A stretch of 17,673 bases of DNA, taken from contig NW_003118467.1 of the NCBI RefSeq assembly GCF_000003605.2, positions 1-17,673 of the forward strand, given 5' to 3'. Positions 1 through 9,611 of the stretch are shown here, piece after piece (position 1 is the stretch's first letter; each line of letters begins with the position of its first letter). The position numbers were made by a program, and so were the translations under genes. The notes beneath the pieces were generated by a model that was given only the letters and a program-made list of their open reading frames with translations, did not search any database and had not been told where the DNA came from. Source of the DNA: Saccoglossus kowalevskii (Eukaryota; Hemichordata; Enteropneusta; Harrimaniidae).

Positions 1-784
1 CGAGATCCCCCCCCCTGGCACGTGTGAGAACCCGAGAGTAGAAGAATTTACCCTGATAGTTATTCATGGGCAAGTCCCTAATTTATGTCATACCGGGAAA
101 GGGCCAGGTCATCGTTTCCCGGCGTGGTTTACTTGAGACATATCGCTGTGTACTTCCAGGGAAATAGCCGTAAAGCCCGAGTTGGTTGGTTAGGAAGTGA
201 GTTGAAGACGGATAAATAACCGCAGTAATTAAATATCGCTTTGTGGTATTCGCGAACGCAGACTTTCGGCGATTCTGTAACGAAAACGGGTTATTTGTGG
301 TCCCAAGTGTGCGTGCTTTGTTCGGACAAAACATTGTTGACATCATGTCGCGTGTCATCATTGTGGATTACTCGCTGCCGCGTGTTGTGTCATCGTGTTG
401 ATTGTTCATGGTCGTGTGCCGTCTCCATTGTTTACCTGCTTTCGCGTGTATGCGTGTATTGGACGTTCACCAGTCGTTCCGCGTTGATGCATACTGCTTC
501 GTGTATCGAGAGACAATATCGCTTATTATTATAAAAGACATGCATCGCCAAGAACTCTAGATAAGTGTATCACTTTATTGTTAAGTCTTTTAGTACTTAA
601 ACCATTGTAATGATTCGTGACCCCACACCAAGGTTGTAAACCATTGCTTGGTGACATAAATTACATGTTGTATTTTTCATGTTCTTGTTGATGATTATTA
701 GAGATAAATATAGTCTGTGCAGCTTGCCTTGAACTCAGTCGCAATTGTCATTTTATTTCGTTTTGTTCATAAAGTGGCGACCAC
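1..784 (+). mobile_element. Possible LTR remnant with TATA box and tRNA-Arg-type primer-binding site
   Basis: This stretch is visibly richer in G+C and CpG than the DNA after it, especially 240-530. It has a TATAAAA box at 530-536. TGGCGACCAC at 775-784 equals the complement of the 3' end of animal tRNA-Arg(UCG), as recalled from the known tRNA sequence, and sits six bases after a CA dinucleotide (768-769) that could end an LTR. The match breaks after ten bases. No gag or pol frame follows, no matching TG start or target duplication was found, and the left part may lie outside the window. A promoter or 5' untranslated exon of a cellular gene is an equal alternative. A 9-C run lies at 7-15 and an 8-bp perfect inverted repeat (CCGGGAAA/TTTCCCGG) at 93-122. 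I see no convincing protein on either strand. Confidence 0.25.
530..536 (+). promoter_or_regulatory. TATA box candidate
   Basis: TATAAAA followed by G lies at the downstream edge of the CpG-rich segment. It could serve the suspected LTR or an unidentified upstream-reading promoter. No initiator or coding sequence can be tied to it. Confidence 0.25.
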
Positions 785-879
785 CACGGCCGCTTTTCCG
801 CCATTTTGTGACATATTGTTAAATCAAAATAATACAATTAAATAAATAAACTCCCACCTCGACCTGACATACCAGCTTA

Positions 880-881
<2 letters not shown>

Positions 882-926
<45 letters not shown>
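882..926 (+). repeat. (TG)n microsatellite
   Basis: An uninterrupted TG/GT dinucleotide tract of 45 bases, about 22 copies, is directly visible. It is followed without a gap by the GAGGAC-containing repeat at 927-1025, so the two probably belong together as one microsatellite-associated repeat. Confidence 0.97.
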
Positions 927-930
<4 letters not shown>

Positions 931-940
931 GGATTGCTAT

Positions 941-1025
941 ATCTTGCGAGGACAAAAATACAGATGTATAGCTACTTCCGAGGACATACACACTTTCCGA
1001 GGACCTTTTTCATAGTCCTCGGAAA
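941..1025 (+). repeat. GAGGAC repeat ending in an 11-bp perfect hairpin
   Basis: GAGGAC occurs at 948-953, 980-985 and 999-1004 and inverted at 1015-1020. The last two copies form a perfect 11-bp inverted repeat, TTTCCGAGGAC at 994-1004 and GTCCTCGGAAA at 1015-1025, around a 10-base loop. The unit lies directly after a (TG)n tract. From memory, fish genomes contain (TG)n tracts followed by GTGAGGACC-type inverted repeats, so this may be a related microsatellite-seeding repeat; that link is inference. Confidence 0.7.
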
Positions 1026-2582
1026 ACATAATTTATATTAATAGTTAATTCGATTATTAATACGTTTCAGAAGAAAGACATTGTATATAATTTGTGTTTA
1101 CAATTATAAACATTGCATATAAGCGTTTTTATTTGAAACAAATTAAAGCTTTGACTTATGTAGAACTAATTAAGATTGTTTACTAAAATTCGAACATTTC
1201 ATGAAATTGTAGAAACAATCCCTAACAACAATAACATCTTCAAAATCAATCAACTCTATATTAGCAAATGATTGGTGTGTGGTTACTGTTAGCATGGATA
1301 TCATCTCCAGGGAAGTAGATTTTTTCACTTGGGTTGTTAGTATTGCTGGCTGCATTAATCTATAAATGTCAATAAACACTTTAATAAAACACACCATCTT
1401 CCAAAGGTGTATTTTTGTGTGTACAATGTGCTTAATTGCACCAAAACATGTTTTGATTAACAAACATTTTTCAATTAATAAAAAACTACTGTTATGATTA
1501 AAATACACGTTTTTAATTTAAATAATGTATTTTATCCAAGATTAACAGCAAAGTGTTAAATATTAATCTCTGGCAGATCCTGAGCTACCAAATTGATCTA
1601 CTAGAAATATATCTGCGCTTGAGGAGTGTGTCTACGAATATGATAATTAAAATATCAAATCCACAGACGCCCATGTCGAAAGTTATTAGAGTTCTACCCT
1701 TCAAACGTGTTAATATCGATAAATAGTGTATATTGTACGATGAAGGTACGATCCATCAAACAAGGTTTTGCCGTTGTTTGCTTTCACTCACTCACCGTAT
1801 TGAATTTGACAATGAAATAATTTAACCAATTTGTCAAGAGGTTGCCATTACATGATCAAATACAAAACGGATGGGACTATTTTTCATCTACGGGCGATTT
1901 GCAAAAAAATACATTCACTCGGGCTGTGTTCATACTTCTGCCTGAGCTCAATATTGTTTATTTAACTTTCATTATAGTATATTTTCGCCGTTTCCGTGTA
2001 CCGATCCGGTGTATCCATACACGGATAGATTTGTTAACCATCCATTCATGTAAAATGAAAACGATGAGTATCATATCCACTGGGATAATGTACATCACGA
2101 ATGAATTGTGCCAGCTGCTATGGTAATACTTGTGTTGACACACTTATAAATACGAGATAATTGATTTTAGGATTTATAAATATTATTAGTTCAACAAAAA
2201 TATTCAATGGCTATTATTTATTGGTATTACTATCAATCGATGTCTTATACGCGTTGATGGGCATCACGGATATTCATAAAGATAAGCATTTTGATAAATT
2301 ATTTGCAATTGCCGTATACCCAAGGTAAGAATGGCAGATTACTAGGATGACTGAACTTCAAAGGAAATAGCTTGTATGGTGTGACATTACTTTGTTAATT
2401 TGTAATTTGATTATCCTGGGAGAATAAGGAGTATTGATCTTATCCAATAAAATCGTATTACATAAAATATGAAATGTAGAGAGAAATCAAAATATTTTGA
2501 GGTTAACGTACAAGTTCATATTTAGCCCAATAACTACATAGTATTAATGGTGCTACCTTGGTTTTTTTTAGGTATGAAGTAC
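1026..2582. other. Non-coding AT-rich stretch, no gene seen
   Basis: No frame here has an ATG start, convincing length and recognisable family residues. The longest, a 112-codon minus-strand frame at 1170-1508, begins at GTG and shows no domain. There is no clear tandem repeat, tRNA or transposon terminus. Base composition is strongly AT-rich with many A and T runs. Confidence 0.6.
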
Positions 2583-2648
2583 TTTCAGGTAGCATATGAC
2601 GTCATTTCGGGTAGCATATGACGTCATTTCAGGTAGCCTATGATGTCA
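2583..2648 (+). repeat. Three 22-bp tandem units carrying CRE palindromes
   Basis: Three adjacent 22-bp units (2583-2604, 2605-2626, 2627-2648) share TTTCRGGTAGC followed by MTATGAYGTCA. Units 1 and 2 differ at one base; unit 3 has two or three changes. Each unit ends in a cAMP-response-element sequence: perfect TGACGTCA at 2597-2604 and 2619-2626, and TGATGTCA at 2641-2648. Spacing of 22 bp is about two turns of DNA, so the sites would face the same side. TGACGTCA is the known CREB/ATF site; function here is not shown, and no gene lies within several kilobases. Confidence 0.9.
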
Positions 2649-4597
2649 TTTAATGGAAGAATTATGTTAAGTTTGAAAAAAGTTGGATGTCCTATGCCTA
2701 ATTTACATATTTAGACAACCAATGACGCAATCTACTGAAAAATCATCATATGATATATCAAATGAAAGGTATAATTTTACAATAAAACTATAAATAGGAG
2801 AAATCATTTTCGACATGTGGTTATTTCATTATGTTATTTTTCGATTAATTATTTTTTATTTATTTATTTGTCAGAGATTACACAAAACTACATTTCTTCA
2901 TATATTCGCACTATAACGCACAAATACTTGTTATATTGCAAAATAAAGATATTTTTATTAAGAAAACTGATTTAAAATTGATCGTTTTTTATTGAAATAT
3001 ACATATCAATGTCCCCACATTTCCTTTCATAGTTTCATAGAAAACATTTTCAGGTATGCTAAAATCTTTTCAAATTGAAAAGAAAAATATTAAATATAAA
3101 TTATTACTTAACAAAATCAGGATATTTTATGAAAAAATTGATTCTGTAAAAAGCTTTAAACTGTGTTATTAAAATATGGCTATTAATACGAATATCGCAA
3201 CGGATTAATAATAACCAATGTGCTTCGTAGGGGAACCATACAATTAAAACATTAAAGCAGTGAAATTAAATGCTAGTGGAAATAAATTAAACTTTTACAG
3301 TACCAAGATTGCCGGGATGTGAGGGGACACAGTAACCACGTGTAACCCTATCATTTTTTTTTATTTGTTGTTGATTTTCAGAAATATTCATTAAAATTAA
3401 CATTAACAAAAAAACGTTTTATATCCTCCTATTTTACATTGACGTACCACTCAACACATAAAAAACACAAACTTCACACAAAATATAACAGAAATGAGTT
3501 AAAAGTAACACACACAATATTACAGGAAATGTTAGAGATACAATCGAAGTAATCATAATGATTGTGCGTGAAACTAACCAACTATCGTACTGTAGAGTGT
3601 TAAGACAATTGTTGTAGTATGTTCACTTTGAGTGTCCGGACTCGTCATTTTCTACCTCCCGTTTGATGACATCAGCATAAATGTGGTTTTGGAGGACCCA
3701 TATGGCTCCACCTCGTAAACTGTGTGAAGAAAATCGTTGTTGCAAGTGTGATAAGTACTTTCAATGGATTCATAATACAGTCATTCAATCCAAAACGTAA
3801 ATATTGATATTGTATTCTCTGCGTTAGGTAATGAGCTGATATTTAAAATGTAAAAAAGCACAAAACATGAACATCTTCGGGTGGTTTGATTTATAATACA
3901 TGCGATCCCAGTTTATAATGCATACAAATATTTAGATAAGTGTTTTGATAACACAGTTTGTATTGTGACAGGTATCGGTAAAAGTTGAATATAACTGGCA
4001 TTGACATAGCAATCTGAGACACTACTATATTTCTATCCAGTATCACATCTTAGGGTTTGCACTATTATAAAATCAGTTATAAAATACGACATACACATTG
4101 ATGAAAACAAATTGATATTTGAATAGTATAACATTATATATTAAATCGTTAAAACTAAATATTCAACTCAATATTTACTAATGCCGGTATGTAGTATTCC
4201 CATAAAAATCTTGACTCGTGATAGAGTATACTGTGTATATTTACGCTCAGATCATTGGTCGCGGGTGATTGTTATTAAAATTCACTCCTAATGTGTTCCT
4301 CAGTATCATGAAAACGGACAATACACAGCGCAACAATCATATAAAAACCTGGCAGCAAATTCAACAAAATGTCTTACTAAATGAGAATAAAACTAATTTT
4401 CAAAAACTGATTATCCCCATTCTGAACAATCCTCCCATAGAAAGGGATATACAGCTATAACTCGTAAAAGATTCGCATTAGTTCTAAGTGTAACGACATT
4501 GGTGAACCGAAAACTATATAGTCTAGTATATAAAGAGTGTTTTTCACAATTCACACAGAGAATTGCTTCATTCCTCAAACTCAGTTCTTGTCACAGT
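2649..4597. other. Non-coding AT-rich stretch, no gene seen
   Basis: This stretch is AT-rich with scattered homopolymer runs. It holds two short ATG frames of no recognisable family: 39 codons at 3681-3800 with a Cys-Cys-x-Cys cluster, and 51 codons at 4308-4460. A perfect 8-bp palindrome GTCCGGAC lies at 3634-3641 and an E-box CACGTG at 3337-3342. None is strong enough to call a gene or a regulatory site. Confidence 0.55.
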
Positions 4598-4631
4598 TGT
4601 CTTGAATTCATATTTGTCTTGAATTCATGTT
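4598..4631 (+). repeat. 17-bp tandem duplication
   Basis: Two adjacent 17-base copies (4598-4614 and 4615-4631) share TGTCTTGAATTCAT and differ at one base near the end. This looks like a recent local slippage duplication in non-coding DNA. Confidence 0.85.
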
Positions 4632-6057
4632 TTTAAATTTATTATCAAAATTGTTATCAAGGTTACGTTGTTTTTCTCACAATTTTTATTATTTTATTAT
4701 TGAAAAGGGAAGACATGAAAATGTCCCCCTTGATAATAGATTTTGTGAATGAAGTGATGAATTGTATATTGAGGACGAATATCATTTTATGACTATTTGC
4801 CCTCGTTATCACCGTATCACTGTATGGTTTTGTGCTTACAACACATTTAAACCAGTTAGCTAGTTTTGAAAACTGAGCTTGAATGTATTTCACCGTTACC
4901 ATTGTATACATTTAATACTATAAAATTGTATTTGCTCTTTGGACCAATGGCCTATTGCTTTGATTGGCCTATCACGATACACTTTCTATACTTATTTATT
5001 TTAAGTGTTTATAATTGTAGTGCTGCAATGTATTATGTGTGCTGCATTGCGAATACTATAATATTATTGTATGTAAAATCAGATGTGGTTCTCAAAATGA
5101 TAATTAGGCTAATTACTAACTGCACCCCGATTTGACGAATATGCGCAAAGAAAGAGAAATTAAAAATTGTAAACGTCAAATTAGCAAAAGACAGATTTAT
5201 GAACCAAAGGCCACGTGGCCAATAAGTTGTGTCTGGTTTCGAAGAGTGAACATGTCTTACTTCACGTAAAGCACTCGCTAATCGCCATCAAAAATAGCAC
5301 ATCATAGCGAGAAACAATATCAGCATGCAGGTATAGCACACTGATTCACTATCTCGTAAACTTATTAGGATTGGTACCTGCACAATTTGTAATGCTCTCA
5401 ACTTAATCACTTATATTCAATGCATTGCAGATTACAGATGTGAGCTGTAAGTTAAGTGATATGAAATAAAATGAAAAAAATGAAAAACACATTTCAATCA
5501 TATTATCTGATTTTCTTTTTAAAGCGGCAATAGTTGGTTTTTATTTTGAACAAAACATTTCCTGCGTCATTAGTGCCAATTCGCAACGTTCATTGCCGAA
5601 ATGTGAACACTGAAAGATAGCATATACGCTATATGCCAACGTTGTACATTAAATCACTTGCAAATGAAAAAAATGTTCAGGCGCCATCTATTGAAAATGA
5701 AGCCCTATTTTCAAGCTGTTTTCAAGATGGCTTCCCCCATATAGTAAATATCATCATCTTTACGTGGTTATATTAAACCAACAAATGTTCAAAATCATAG
5801 CTGTTTTAAAACAAAAAATATTTTTCATACCTTCGGTCTTATAATGTTTCGTTTTCGCTTTGTCGTGAATAATGGATCAGCCTTTTTAATTTCACGATTA
5901 ATATCAAACTACCCTGCAGACAGCGTCTTTGTTCAACGCACAGCTTGAAATATGAGAATAGAAAGTGTGGGACCAAATGATAAATGAGTCACCGAAATGT
6001 TATTTCCTTATACTGCAATGATATATTGCCGGTGAATAAAGTTAAAGTCTTCGCCAT
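4632..6057. other. Non-coding stretch with one E-box palindrome
   Basis: No convincing coding region is seen; the open frames begin at TTG and lack family motifs. A perfect 12-bp palindrome GGCCACGTGGCC at 5209-5220 contains the E-box CACGTG, the known site of MYC/USF/CLOCK-type bHLH factors. An 8-bp inverted pair, ATCACTTA and TAAGTGAT, spans about 5406-5461. The remainder shows nothing I can name. Confidence 0.5.
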
Positions 6058-6113
6058 TTTTAGAAATCACTTCTTGTATATATGTGTTTTAGAAATCACT
6101 TCTTGTATATATG
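6058..6113 (+). repeat. 29-bp tandem duplication
   Basis: The segment 6058-6084 (TTTTAGAAATCACTT onward) is repeated exactly at 6087-6113, a 29-bp period with 27 identical bases. The perfect identity points to a recent duplication. It falls inside an unrecognised open frame (5984-6304), whose reading is not broken because that frame continues through a shifted copy. Confidence 0.93.
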
Positions 6114-6366
6114 CCAATTTCCCTCTTTCTTGCTCATGTTTTAATGAACTGAGGGCCCACCAACGGCTAGAATACTCCCTATCATCCATTTTTTTTCTTA
6201 AATATTTGAAAAGTTGTTCTCGCAAAGATATTTATTTCCTTAGTTTGAGCGACAAAGTGCCAAATATTCTGACAATTTGTTTAGATCCGAATTCCCCCTT
6301 TTAATTTCGATTTGTCTAGATACGTGTTGTATAATATCTGACTTCTTATAAATATATATCTATAAT

Positions 6367-6375
6367 GGGGGGGGG
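6367..6375 (+). repeat. 9-G homopolymer
   Basis: A run of nine G stands in strongly AT-rich DNA. No nearby G-runs would complete a quadruplex. Confidence 0.9.
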
Positions 6376-6655
6376 ATTTTGCCTGAGCCAATGTAAATTA
6401 TTATGTACTGTAGCGTAATCGACCATGGCGTTATTACACAGAACACGTACTGGAATTAAGTTCTGCACTATTTGCAAAACTCTCATTACAACTGGATCGG
6501 AATTCAACAATCATGGGACAATTATATGAAATACACAAGGCAGAAATGTGTTCTTAGTTTAACGAAGACGCATTAAGTGTATTATAATTTATTTCATATT
6601 CATCGAAATTACCATATATATTATTTCAAGCATATGAATTATTTTTGGCACATGG

Positions 6656-6660
6656 CTCCC
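6656..6660 (+). repeat. Left target-site duplication of the solo LTR
   Basis: CTCCC directly precedes the LTR terminus TGTCACACG and is identical to 7167-7171. Confidence 0.85.
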
Positions 6661-6938
6661 TGTCACACGCAACGTAATATTACCGTAATTGGTATAGTAC
6701 AGGTGTGATGGTTCAAATACCAAAATGGCAACAGTAACAGAAAGACTTCCCTGGCGGAGATGATAACATACGAACACGGAGCCAACAGATGAGGTTTCAA
6801 CTGGTAATGGTATTATTATACTCTGCAAACATCAAGTACAATAACGCGGTAAAACTCCACTACTCCAATAACTAGATACTTAAACTCCAATACAATTCAA
6901 CGAGATCTCCGATCTGACTCAGTGCTGAACAACTCCCC

Positions 6939-6946
6939 TATATATA
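6939..6946 (-). promoter_or_regulatory. TATA box of the solo LTR
   Basis: TATATATA lies between GGG and GGGG when read on the minus strand. About 30 bp downstream on that strand is a GTCAGAT initiator-like sequence near 6914-6921. A second TATA-like element lies at 6957-6966 (CTATAAATAG) within a 14-bp inverted repeat. The order heat-shock motifs, TATA, initiator supports minus-strand transcription. Confidence 0.5.
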
Positions 6947-7011
6947 CCCACACTGTCTATAAATAGACCATTACATCAGCATACATAATGAGTCTGGAAT
7001 TTACTATAAAT

Positions 7012-7024
7012 TTCTAGAATGTTC
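7012..7024 (-). promoter_or_regulatory. Heat-shock-element-like motif 1
   Basis: TTC-TA-GAA-TG-TTC is an exact three-unit alternating nTTCnnGAAnnTTCn array, the known binding site of HSF trimers. A further GAA lies at 6997-6999. It sits about 65 bp upstream of the minus-strand TATATATA. Confidence 0.65.
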
Positions 7025-7084
7025 CATTACCTTCTATTGCCTCCTACAGTGTTATATTACCTATTCAACCAGTTTCTAAAAAAA

Positions 7085-7097
7085 ATCTAGAATATTC
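7085..7097 (-). promoter_or_regulatory. Heat-shock-element-like motif 2
   Basis: The GAA-TA-TTC core at 7090-7097 is preceded by ATC in place of TTC, so two of three units are perfect and the first has one mismatch. It shares the CTAGAA context with the motifs on either side. Confidence 0.5.
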
Positions 7098-7115
7098 CAC
7101 CCAGACACAGTACGG

Positions 7116-7128
7116 TTCTAGAACATTC
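7116..7128 (-). promoter_or_regulatory. Heat-shock-element-like motif 3
   Basis: TTC-TA-GAA-CA-TTC is a second exact three-unit HSF-type array inside the same LTR, 104 bp from motif 1. Confidence 0.65.
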
Positions 7129-7166
7129 TCAGTGACACGGAAGTGGTAAATAAGTCGTATGCGACA

Positions 7167-7171
7167 CTCCC
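7167..7171 (+). repeat. Right target-site duplication of the solo LTR
   Basis: CTCCC directly follows the LTR terminus GCGACA and is identical to 6656-6660. Confidence 0.85.
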
Positions 7172-9214
7172 CAATAATTACGGTCATTTTTTTTCTAGGT
7201 GCCTTTCAGTTTCATATTGGTCATTGCAATTACCTGTCGTGGCGCTGTCAGTATTCACTCCTAATGGTATTTACGGTGCATAATACAATCAGTACAGTGA
7301 GTTAAATGTAACGCACTGATTTATTATTCTTTAAATGTACATTGTCACATTTTGTGGTATCTCTCCTTTTAAAATGATCAGATGATCGTAGGTATTTCTC
7401 TGTGTATCTTGTAGTTTCTGAAAACTGTACTTCTCTATTTCATACACCACACGTTGGTAAAACATATCTTATCTTCTGAATGCGAGATTATAATACTATT
7501 TGTCACGTATGTAATCATATCCTGGAGTTTCACGCATGACCCCTAACATTTATACGTCGGATTACTTTCAGGGGGTATTGTTGTCCTGCCACATGAATTA
7601 TATATCGATGAGGCGTCGTTTTTAAACTACAATGCAAACTCTATGATTTTAGAAAAATACAAAGAATTAAACGATACACTTCAATTTATAGTAAATGTGT
7701 AGAAAGTGGCAGCATATGTTACCGCTGAGGGCGGGCATATGTCCTATTTACGGCGTCCTTTCGCAATCAATACTATTAATAATAATCGATGCTATCCAAA
7801 TATTAAATATTGTTTACTGGTGTAGTCGTTCCAAATTTAGTATAAAGCAATTTCCCGCCACACACAGATATACACGATTTGACATTTGCGAAAAACGTGA
7901 CACGTGACAAAAATAAGGAATGCCGTTTGTGCGTTAATTTATGTCATATTTTATGACTTTTCCATAATATATGTAACAAACTAATACCAATTAACATTAC
8001 TTACAAATAATTGCTTTTTACGGCAATTATTCATATATGATACATTTCCACGTATTGCTAAATGTTAAACTAGTAAACATGTGTGTACTGTCTACTGACA
8101 CCATAATATACATTTCTTGAAAATCCATTATTAGCAATCAATTATTTCGTATGGCTAATATATTACATAAACCATGGGGCGTGATACAATTTACATTGTA
8201 GTAAAACATACATATAAAATTATGTATGTCATTTTTGGCATTACATATATTCTAATAAAGAGATTTATTCAATTATTTACGCTTTAGATATTTGTAAATA
8301 ATCCATTAGATTTAAAAGGATATGTCTAGCTGCATTAAATATAAATAACGGCATGTGGGAGTCAGTGGGCAATAGCAGCACGATATTATCGAGATTTTAT
8401 AATGGGATTCAAAATAGCGTAGTAACCTTAATTTGACCTGATAGCTGTATGCGAAGATTTTATACACGGTGATCTTGGTAACTCGAGGGAGCAATAGCGT
8501 TGATAACAGCCGGATGTCATAACATTTGTAATGCATCAAATTCATTAAACTTGTATTACCCGGAAGGGGATGATACAATTTAATTTAATTTTAAAATCAA
8601 AGTTGTAATGTCATTCCGTTATATATGATAACAGTGTATTATCGATGGATATTTCCAGTGTACTCGTATCACAACAGCTTACTTGTGTATACACCTTTTT
8701 ATGGGCAAAGTAAAATGTTGTGTCTTAACAACATCTTAACACTAGTCTGTTTGATGTGCGGGAATCCAAACACGAGTACACAATCAACTACGCCAAGATA
8801 TTCCGTTATGTGTGACGATTTTACGCCAGTAATAAGCGATATCGGTCACGCGTAAATGAAACTAGAAAAAAACATCGGTAAAACAGGTAAAAGTACCCTA
8901 TACCAAGTGAATTGCGTAGTGAAAATTTTAAAATCTAATACGTGTATTCAAGTTGCGAAAACATAAAAGCACCATATACCGACAGAATTAAGTTGTGAAC
9001 AAACTTGAAACTAATGTATATGTCTGAGTATGTATCTGGGTTATTGACGTCATTGTTTGACTTGTGCGCTGTCATCAGAATGTATCAAAACGGGTTGATC
9101 CTACAGTGAACTCATTATATTTCGTCGGCTCAGTACTAAGATATGCTCGTGCATGCGTAGAGTTCTTTGAAACCAGTTGTAAGGTTATATATCAATAACA
9201 AATCCATAAATCAT
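7172..9214. other. Non-coding AT-rich stretch with small hairpins, no gene seen
   Basis: Two ATG frames, 7695-7907 (70 codons) and 8625-8855 (76 codons), have no recognisable residues and occur at lengths expected by chance. Perfect inverted repeats are AATAATTGC/GCAATTATT at 8006-8031 (loop 8) and ACATACATA/TATGTATGT at 8206-8229 (loop 6), the latter next to TACAAT/ATTGTA at 8185-8200. A diverged duplication with a 76-bp period starts at 8889 and 8965 (AAAAGYACC, then TATACC, then GAATT). A perfect CRE TGACGTCA lies at 9045-9052. Confidence 0.55.
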
Positions 9215-9217
9215 TTA

Positions 9218-9269
9218 GGGACGACGTCAAAAGATCGATGTCGGATAAAAAACTTAATTCCTTTAGTTT
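9218..9269 (+). repeat. Left terminal inverted repeat of the MITE
   Basis: The 52-bp arm begins GGGACGACGTC. Its first 21 bases are identical to the other arm, then five mismatches are scattered over the remaining 31. Confidence 0.88.
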
Positions 9270-9611
9270 TTTTCCAAACCCCCCTACCCCCCACTGAAAC
9301 TTAATTGATAAATATTGGTCATGGTGTTAGACTACATTAACCATTAAATACAAATTGATAATCGGACAGTAGTATTGCATAGCAGTTGGTTGTCGGGTGG
9401 GTGTAAACATTTTTACAAATGCACCTCATTTGACGCAGAATTACAGTCGAACCAAACCATTTTTCTGTTTTTTCCCTTTTCGGTTATTTCTGTCCATGAT
9501 TGGATAGAAAAAAAACGAACTACAAATACTCCAAGATTTTTTTGACTTCATTAAAAAATAAAATCGTTTTTGTAGGATGGAAACTTTTTGAGGTCAAAAC
9601 CCCCCACCCCC

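Larger units (their letters stand above)
6661..7166 (-). mobile_element. Solo LTR of an LTR retrotransposon, 506 bp, CTCCC duplication
   Basis: On the plus strand the element begins TGTCACACG at 6661 and ends GCGACA at 7166. TGTCACA and its partner TGTCGCA (read from the other end) form the usual short TG...CA terminal inverted repeat. It is flanked by identical CTCCC at 6656-6660 and 7167-7171. A 5-bp duplication with TGT...ACA ends is typical of Ty3/gypsy or BEL/Pao LTRs. No gag-pol lies on either side, so it is a solo LTR left by LTR-LTR recombination. Minus orientation is inferred: read that way, three heat-shock-like elements (7128 to 7012) precede TATATATA at 6946-6939, leaving about 280 bp for R and U5. 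Family assignment is uncertain because no internal region survives. Confidence 0.85.

Noticed and set aside
83-361. Minus-strand frame of 92 codons in the CpG-rich segment
   Set aside because: No recognisable domain, and it overlaps an opposite-strand frame of similar length; long frames are expected in GC-richer DNA with few TA-containing stops.
1170-1508. Minus-strand frame of 112 codons with a faint resemblance to hAT transposase text
   Set aside because: It begins at GTG, the AT-rich composition explains its residues, and no catalytic or zinc motif is present.
3681-3800. Small ATG frame with Cys-Cys-x-Cys (39 codons)
   Set aside because: Too short, no complete zinc-binding pattern, no promoter or splice context; only a trace of interest.
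4866-5135. Hydrophobic plus-strand frame of 89 codons
   Set aside because: It starts at TTG, and T-rich DNA gives hydrophobic residues by chance; no family recognised.
6710-6721. GGTTCAAATACC, like a Pol III B box
   Set aside because: No A box or cloverleaf upstream, and it lies inside the LTR; not a tRNA or SINE head.
6589-6828. Minus-strand ATG frame of 79 codons
   Set aside because: It crosses the solo LTR boundary at 6661 and its duplication, so it is a chance frame partly made of LTR sequence.
9275-9295. C-rich tract as a G-quadruplex on the minus strand
   Set aside because: Only two G-runs are present, so four G-tracts with loops cannot form.
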